A DNA stretch of 64,000 nt from Vitrella brassicaformis (taxonomy: Eukaryota > Sar > Vitrellaceae): positions 275,936-339,935 of the forward strand of contig CDMY01000255.1 in NCBI GenBank assembly GCA_001179505.1, read 5' to 3'. Position numbers and translations under genes: made by a program. Below are positions 58,655 to 64,000 of this stretch, one piece after another. Numbering within the stretch: position 1 is the first letter of the stretch; the number at the start of each line of letters is the position of its first letter. Under the pieces are notes generated by a model that had not been told where the DNA came from, made no database searches, and worked only from the letters and a program-made list of their open reading frames with translations.

Positions 58655-61081
58655 ATGCATGAACGCCCCTGTGGCAAGATCCCATGGCTGCTCTCCCGCT
58701 TTGCTGCCTTTCTGCTGCAGCTGCAGTGTATGCTTCTGGCGCTCCTTCCCCTGGTTGCCTGTCGTGCATTCATCCCTTCGAGGAGCCATCGCCTTGTCCG
58801 CCGTCCCACCCGACTGACACGGCCAGTCGGCCCGCATCCGTGCCTTTTTCCCGTCCCAGCTGCAGCTGCAGGACGACGGCTGTCGACCATGCCGGCCAAG
58901 AAGCGGAGCAAGAAGGAGGAGGAGGCGGCAGATGAAGGGGAAGAGGGTGAGCCGCAGCCCACGGCCCCGAAGCGCAAGAAGCAAAAGGCCAAGGCCAAGG
59001 CCAAGGCCGACGAGGATAACAACTATGAGGACGGTGACGGCGGTGGGGAGGCCAGCGGCACCTCCCTCGTGGGTGTCAACCAGCTCGAGGGCGTCGCGGC
59101 ACACCCGGACAAGTTTAAGATTGTCAACTGGAATATCAACGGTACTTAGAGTTGACACACAGCAGACACACACCGGGACTCTCACGCGGGCAGATGGATG
59201 GATGGTTGCATTAAAGCACATGCGTGTGCGTGGCTGCATATATGTATCTGTGTGTGTGTGTAGGCTTGCGTGCGGTGGCAAAGAAACCCATATTCCGCGA
59301 GTACATCGATGCAGAGAAGCCCGACGTGCTGGTGCTGAGTGAGGTCAAGGGCGACCAGACTGCCATGCAGGAATTCATGGTGAGTGAGGCACTTAGTCGA
59401 ATGAATGAATGGTCAGGACGGACTGAGGGAGGGAGGGAGGCAGGCAAGCTGGCAGGGGAGTGGGTGGGAGAAATGCTTGCTCGTGCTGACCCGACCCGAT
59501 CAGGTCGATGGTTGGTTGCCGGGGTACAAGAGCCACTGGAACCTCTGCAAGGTCAAGAAGGGGTACAGTGGGGTCGCCGCATTCTGGAAAGAGGAAGCCG
59601 AGCCCAACGAGGTACCTACGCACCTTTCCTCCCCTTTCCTCCCTGTGCGCATGGCATCCCTCCCTCCTCACCTGGCGGGTCGGGTGTGTTGTGTTGTGGT
59701 GTGTTGTCTGTCTGTCTGTCTATCAGGTCAAGGTTGACTTCTGCGCCAAGCACGACCAGGAGGGCGGCCGATTCATACAACTCGGTCGGTTGGTTGGTAT
59801 ATAGCTTACTTACCCAGACGCCACACACACCACACAGGATACGATAGATACGGCAAGATGTTGAAAACCAAAGAAATTGTGTGTGTGTGCGTGTGTTGTA
59901 GATTACGATGGCTTCACGATCATCGGGTGTTATGTGCCCAACGCTGGCGAGAAAGACAAATCTACAGACGAGAAACTCCCAAAGGTGATACAGCCACGCG
60001 TGGCTCGCGCATGGCCCGCCACACTCACCACACTCGCTCTCTTTTCTCTCTCTCTCTCTGTGTGTGTCTGTGTGTGTGTCTGTGGGTGTGGGTGTGTGTG
60101 TTCAGAATCTGGATTTCCGTACGCGTGAGTGGGACGTTGATCTGCGCAAGTACCTCAAAAACCTCAAAAACGTCATCTGGTCAGTCAGCCAGCCAGTCAG
60201 ACATCTCCAGCCCAGCAGCTGCACTGCACTTCAGCCCGCCCATCCACTGATGACATCCATCGTGTGCCTTGCCTGTCCTGTCCCACGCACCAACCCACCC
60301 ACCCTGCCCTGTCTGTCTGTATCATCCATTCATCCCCTCAGGTGTGGAGATCTGAATGTGTGTCCGGAGGAGATCGACATCTGGAAGGCCAAGGGCAACG
60401 AGAAAAGCGCGGGATTCACTCTTCAGGAACGGTCGGTAGAGACAGATTAGATGCATGCATGTGGGTGTGTATGTGGGGCGCTGAGGCCCCCCATTGTGCG
60501 CACGTGTCATGGCATGCTTGGTCGATCGGGCAGCGAGAGCATTTGCATTATATGACTGTGTGGGTGCGGTGGATGTGCCAGAGACTCGTTTGCCGAGACG
60601 TTGGAGGCGGCTGATCTGGTGGATGCCTTCAGGGAGAAGTACCCCGACACCAAGGCCTACTCATACTTCAGTGCTCGCGGCAAGGGACGAGAGAAACACC
60701 AAGGTACGTACCTTGAGTCACAAACCTGTCACCCACATACATACGCACCCTCATACATACACACACACACAACGGACGGCCATTTATATGTGTCTAGCTT
60801 GTGTGTGTCTTGTTTGTGTCAGGGTGGCGTTTGGATCACCAGATAGTGTCGAGGGAGCTGTTCGAGTCGTCAGTGCAGGACGTCATCATCAGGCAAGGAC
60901 ATACAGGACACGGACGGACGGACCCAAGACCTGATGATGTGATGGGTTGAAGTTGCATTTTCCCTCCCTGTCTGCCTGTCTGCCTGGTCTGTACAATTCT
61001 TTGTTTGTTTGCATTGATATGAGCAGGGAGAAGGTGGCCGCCAGCGACCATGTGCCGGTCGTACTCATACTCAACAAGTGA
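58655..61081 (+). CDS. Plastid-targeted-looking AP endonuclease (exonuclease III / APE1 family)
   Basis: Ten exons (58655-59141, 59264-59379, 59504-59611, 59727-59784, 59902-59984, 60106-60179, 60342-60431, 60582-60703, 60823-60892, 61027-61081) total 1263 nt, giving 420 aa. It cuts DNA 5' of abasic sites in base-excision repair. Catalytic motifs in order: NWNINGLRA, PDVLVLSEVKGDQ (Mg2+ Glu), GYSGVAAFWK, GCYVPNAGE (Tyr), WCGDLNVCPEEID (Asp-x-Asn), FADTLEAADLVDAFR, RLDHQIVSR and SDHVPVVLIL (general-base His). The N-terminus has a hydrophobic helix MLLALLPLVACRAF|IPS then an Arg-rich stretch, a likely bipartite plastid presequence, followed by a Lys/Glu-rich linker. The last intron (60893-61026) starts GCAAGG, a GC-AG intron. 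Start could be 58655 or 58730. Confidence 0.93.
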
Positions 61082-61450
61082 CTCACCCTCGCGCGCCGTC
61101 CACATGCTGGCCGGCCGGGCCCATAGATTGACAGCAATGTAGACAGACAGACAGACAGACGTGTGTAGACAGACAGACAGACAAACATGTAGACAGACGG
61201 ACAGCCATGCGTAGTGTAGCTGGACACACAAGGGGGGCCTGTACGCCCCGGGTGCAGCAGTGGTCTGCAGAGTCAAACATATCTTGGCCGTTTCTGCCCT
61301 GTCATGAGCAAGAACATCACATCGCCAAGAAGGCTGCAGATCTCCGCGAGCGCGTTCAGGGGGGCGGACATCTCCAGCAGCGACCTCCGGTTCGGCAGCG
61401 CGAGCTAGAGAAGAGGGGCCACAACAAGGAGCAAAGGGGAGTGTGGCTGT
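61082..61450 (+). other. Short intergenic region
   Basis: 369 bp between AP endonuclease and PMS2. It starts with a GACA repeat (61142-61190). Another plus-strand ATG at 61305 opens a 34-codon frame that closes at 61409; it may be an upstream ORF. Confidence 0.35.
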
Positions 61451-64000
61451 ATGTCGTCTGCGTCTGGTGCGGTTCGTCGTGTGGACAAGAGTACGGTCCG
61501 CCAGATATGCAGCCACCAGGTAGTCATCGACCTTAAAGGATGCGTCAAGGAACTCGTCGAAAACAGCCTCGATGCTGGCAGCACAGATATCGGTAACCAC
61601 ATGGTAGCGGACGGACGTCAATGAATGAATGAATGGGTGTTTGGTGTGGTTGTGTTTGTCACGTTGGTTCATTCATTCACTCATGCGTATGCATCGTCTG
61701 TCTGTCAGAGGTTCGTTTGGTGGACAGCGGTTTGGATACGATAGAGGTCAAGGACAACGGCTGCGGCATCGCACCCAACAACTATGAATCCATCGGTGCG
61801 GTGAACCAACCAAAGGCGGCCATGCTCACAGAATCCACCGTGTGTGTGTGTGTGGATGTGTGTGTGTGCAGTGGCTCCGCACAGCACGTCAAAGATCCGC
61901 GCGTTCGAAGACATCCACTCCAAACTGTCCACTCTCGGGTTCAGGGTGAGTGCGTCACTCAGCCAGCCATGGGTGCGGTGCCCTGCGGTGCCTCCTTCCA
62001 TCCATCTCCCTCTCCCTCTCCCCGTGTGTATGCGATGCGTGTTGTGTTGTATGTGTTAGGGTGAGGCGTTGAGTGCTTTGTGCACCATGTCTGACCTGAG
62101 GGTGTGCACCAGGCGGGCTGAGGACAACACGGGAGTCATGCTGCAATACGACAAAGACTGCAACCTCATCAACCAGACCATACAAGCTAGAGAGGTGAGT
62201 AGGGAGGTAGGTATGTATGTCAGTCGACATACCGAGGGCAGGCAGCTGACACGGCAGGCCGGCCGGGACACCCGTGCCGTGGGTGCGTCCATCCGACTGT
62301 GTGTGTCAGGTTGGTACGACAGTGTGTGTGAGTCAGCTGTTCCACGGCCTGCCGGTGCGCCATCGTGAGTTCCAGAAGACCATCAAGCAGCAGCTGGCCG
62401 CCATGCTCTCACTGCTGCAAGCATACGCCATCCGACAGGGCAATTGCAGATTCACATGCACAAATGAAACCCCAAGGTAGGTAGGTATCCATGGCATGGC
62501 CGGGCCGCACACCACCTACTCTACTCACGCACTACCGACAACCGAGCAGACAACGCACGCACCCCGTTGTTGGTTGCCACAGGGAGCGTCGCAAGACGAG
62601 CACTTTGCTGGCCACGTCGGGCAGGTCTTCATCGCTTCGCAGTGGTGCCAGCACCGTCCTGGGCTACAAAGTCACCAACGACCTTGTCGACTTCGAAATT
62701 GCACACGCGGGGGGTGGGGCAGCCGACAGCAGCCAGGCGGGGGGCTCATCACACACTAACAACAGAACGGCACACCCGCCGTGGAAGTAAGGGCCACACA
62801 CAGACACACACACACGCAGGCAGGCAGACAGGCAGACAGACAAGCGCGGGCGAGAGAGAGTTGCCTGTGGATCCGTGTGTGCATGGCTGCGTGTGGTGTC
62901 TGTCCAGGTGTGTGGGGTTGGTATCTGCAGCCCAGAAGGGTCGTCGGACACATGACATACAGTTCTTCTTTGTCAACGGGCGACCCGTAGACACCCCCAA
63001 ACGAATCGCCAGGTGGGTTGGTGGGCATAATGGCACGCACCGCACTGCAGCCGCCACACACACCCTCCGTCCATCCGTGTACGTGTGTGTCCTGTCCTGT
63101 ATGGTGTGTATTGTATGTGTGTACCTATCTCTCTCTCTCCAAGGTGTCTGAATGACGTGTACCGCCAGTCGACGTGCAAGTCCTGGCCCGCCTACGTGCT
63201 CGACTTCCAAATCGACAACGGTACACATCAAGACAAGCTTGATGCTCTCACTAGATGAGATGCGATGCTGTGTTGACTGCCCGCTCTGTCTATCTGTGTG
63301 GTGTGCAGATGCTGTGGATGTCAATGTGACGCCAGACAAGAGGACCATCCTGCTGCAGAACGAACAAGCAATCGCCGATGCGCTGGGGGTTCGTGCGGGG
63401 GACGCACTCGTTCGCGGGACAGACAGACATACAGACATCTTTTCCATCAACTACTACTTGTTTGTTCTGTGTACAGGCCGGGTATGAGCGCATCTTGCAG
63501 CCGTCTGCATCGTCATATGAGGCCAGCAGTCTGGCCGGCGGCGCGGCACCACCCTCCATCCGCGATTACTTCAAGAGCCAACAGCCGCGGCAGGAACGGC
63601 CGCTGCCCCCACAGAAACAGGAGCCGATGGTGCTGGACGACGGGGACCACAATATGGGGGAGCAACAGGGGCCGGGGGAGCCACCACCAGCAGCGCCGGA
63701 CGCGGGTGTGGCTGGTGAGGCGGCTCATGACATGGGGGCTGAGGCGGGTCAGCACCAAGAGGACGATAGTGCCACAGAGGAGGAGAAGAGCGACCAGGAT
63801 GTCGGCCCGTCGCCACCACGGGTGTCTGACCGTTCGGCTAAGGCCCCTCCCCCCCGTGCTGCGCGACGGCCACCCAGCGACATGATGCAGTCAGCGGGGT
63901 GGCAGAAGCGGGTCAAGGTGGAGGAGGGGGAGGAAGAGGGCCACGGGGAGGAGCGCAGCGAGGCAGACCCACGGTCAGAGAATCGACACGGCAGGAGAGG
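61451..64000 (+). CDS. PMS2: MutL homologue of the PMS2/PMS1 type (3' end outside the window)
   Basis: Ten exons are visible (61451-61592, 61709-61795, 61872-61945, 62060-62194, 62310-62476, 62583-62786, 62908-63012, 63144-63220, 63309-63388, 63477 to edge), giving at least 531 aa. The GHKL ATPase motifs are complete: [24 protein letters not shown] (motif I Glu/Asn), DNGCGI (II), HSTSKI and [11 protein letters not shown] (III). The transducer domain follows with [36 protein letters not shown] and [14 protein letters not shown]. Exon 10 is a long disordered linker rich in Pro, Glu and Asp that ends SENRHGRRG at the edge. In mismatch repair the PMS2-type subunit pairs with MLH1 and nicks DNA. 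The C-terminal endonuclease (DQHAxxExxxxE) is beyond the window, so nuclease status cannot be judged. Confidence 0.93.

Noticed and set aside
61305-61409. ATG at 61305 as the PMS2 start
   Set aside because: Its frame closes at 61409; the ATG at 61451 leads directly into [14 protein letters not shown], the conserved PMS2 N-terminus.

Overview
This is nuclear DNA from a protist with a compact, intron-rich, high-GC genome. The best guess is a photosynthetic alveolate of the chromerid type (Vitrella-like). Four things point there: (1) a plastid TatC and an AP endonuclease that both begin with a signal peptide followed by a transit-like stretch after an A-F motif, as expected for a secondary red plastid; (2) a protein with an OHA plus OST-HTH/LOTUS architecture like that of apicomplexans and a CCCH protein of the type common in dinoflagellates; (3) a C-24 sterol methyltransferase; (4) introns mostly 50-110 nt long with GT-AG ends and a GT-repeat tract before the acceptor. 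The species assignment is inference.

I rebuilt 18 protein genes exon by exon. In each, the summed exon length closes in frame, which is an internal check on the splice sites. In order: RRM/RGG protein (-), TatC (+), sterol 24-C-methyltransferase (+), unrecognised leucine-rich protein (+), amidase (+), a 7.2 kb repeat-rich desert, LOTUS protein (-), MFS transporter (+), a 5.1 kb desert, CCCH zinc-finger protein (-), Elongin-A-like protein (+), polycystin-2-like channel (-), alpha/beta hydrolase (+), a region with a 300-N gap, aldose 1-epimerase (-), CDP-alcohol phosphotransferase (+), YbaK-type deacylase (+), AAA ATPase (-), PAN/GH3 beta-glucosidase (+), a region with a second 300-N gap, two-helix membrane protein (-), AP endonuclease (+), and a PMS2-type MutL protein (+) that runs off the right edge.

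The layout is regular. Seven pairs are head-to-head with 26-409 bp between start codons. The long repeat-filled stretches and both assembly gaps lie between convergent genes. The genes do not form one pathway. They cover plastid protein export (TatC), membrane lipids (SMT, CDP-alcohol transferase, perhaps the hydrolase and amidase), sugar handling (GH3, mutarotase), RNA biology (RRM, LOTUS, CCCH), transcription (Elongin A), translation quality control (YbaK), Ca2+/cation signalling (polycystin), AAA remodelling, and DNA repair (APE, PMS2).

The most notable observations are: microexons of 10-17 nt, one of which carries part of the Walker A threonine codon; a start-codon-only exon; a shared AGCTCGCA element next to several start codons; GT-repeat 3' splice tracts; two genes with an in-frame stop that a 3n-length intron could remove; and a GC-AG intron. 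No tRNA, rRNA, transposon ORF or CRISPR array was seen.
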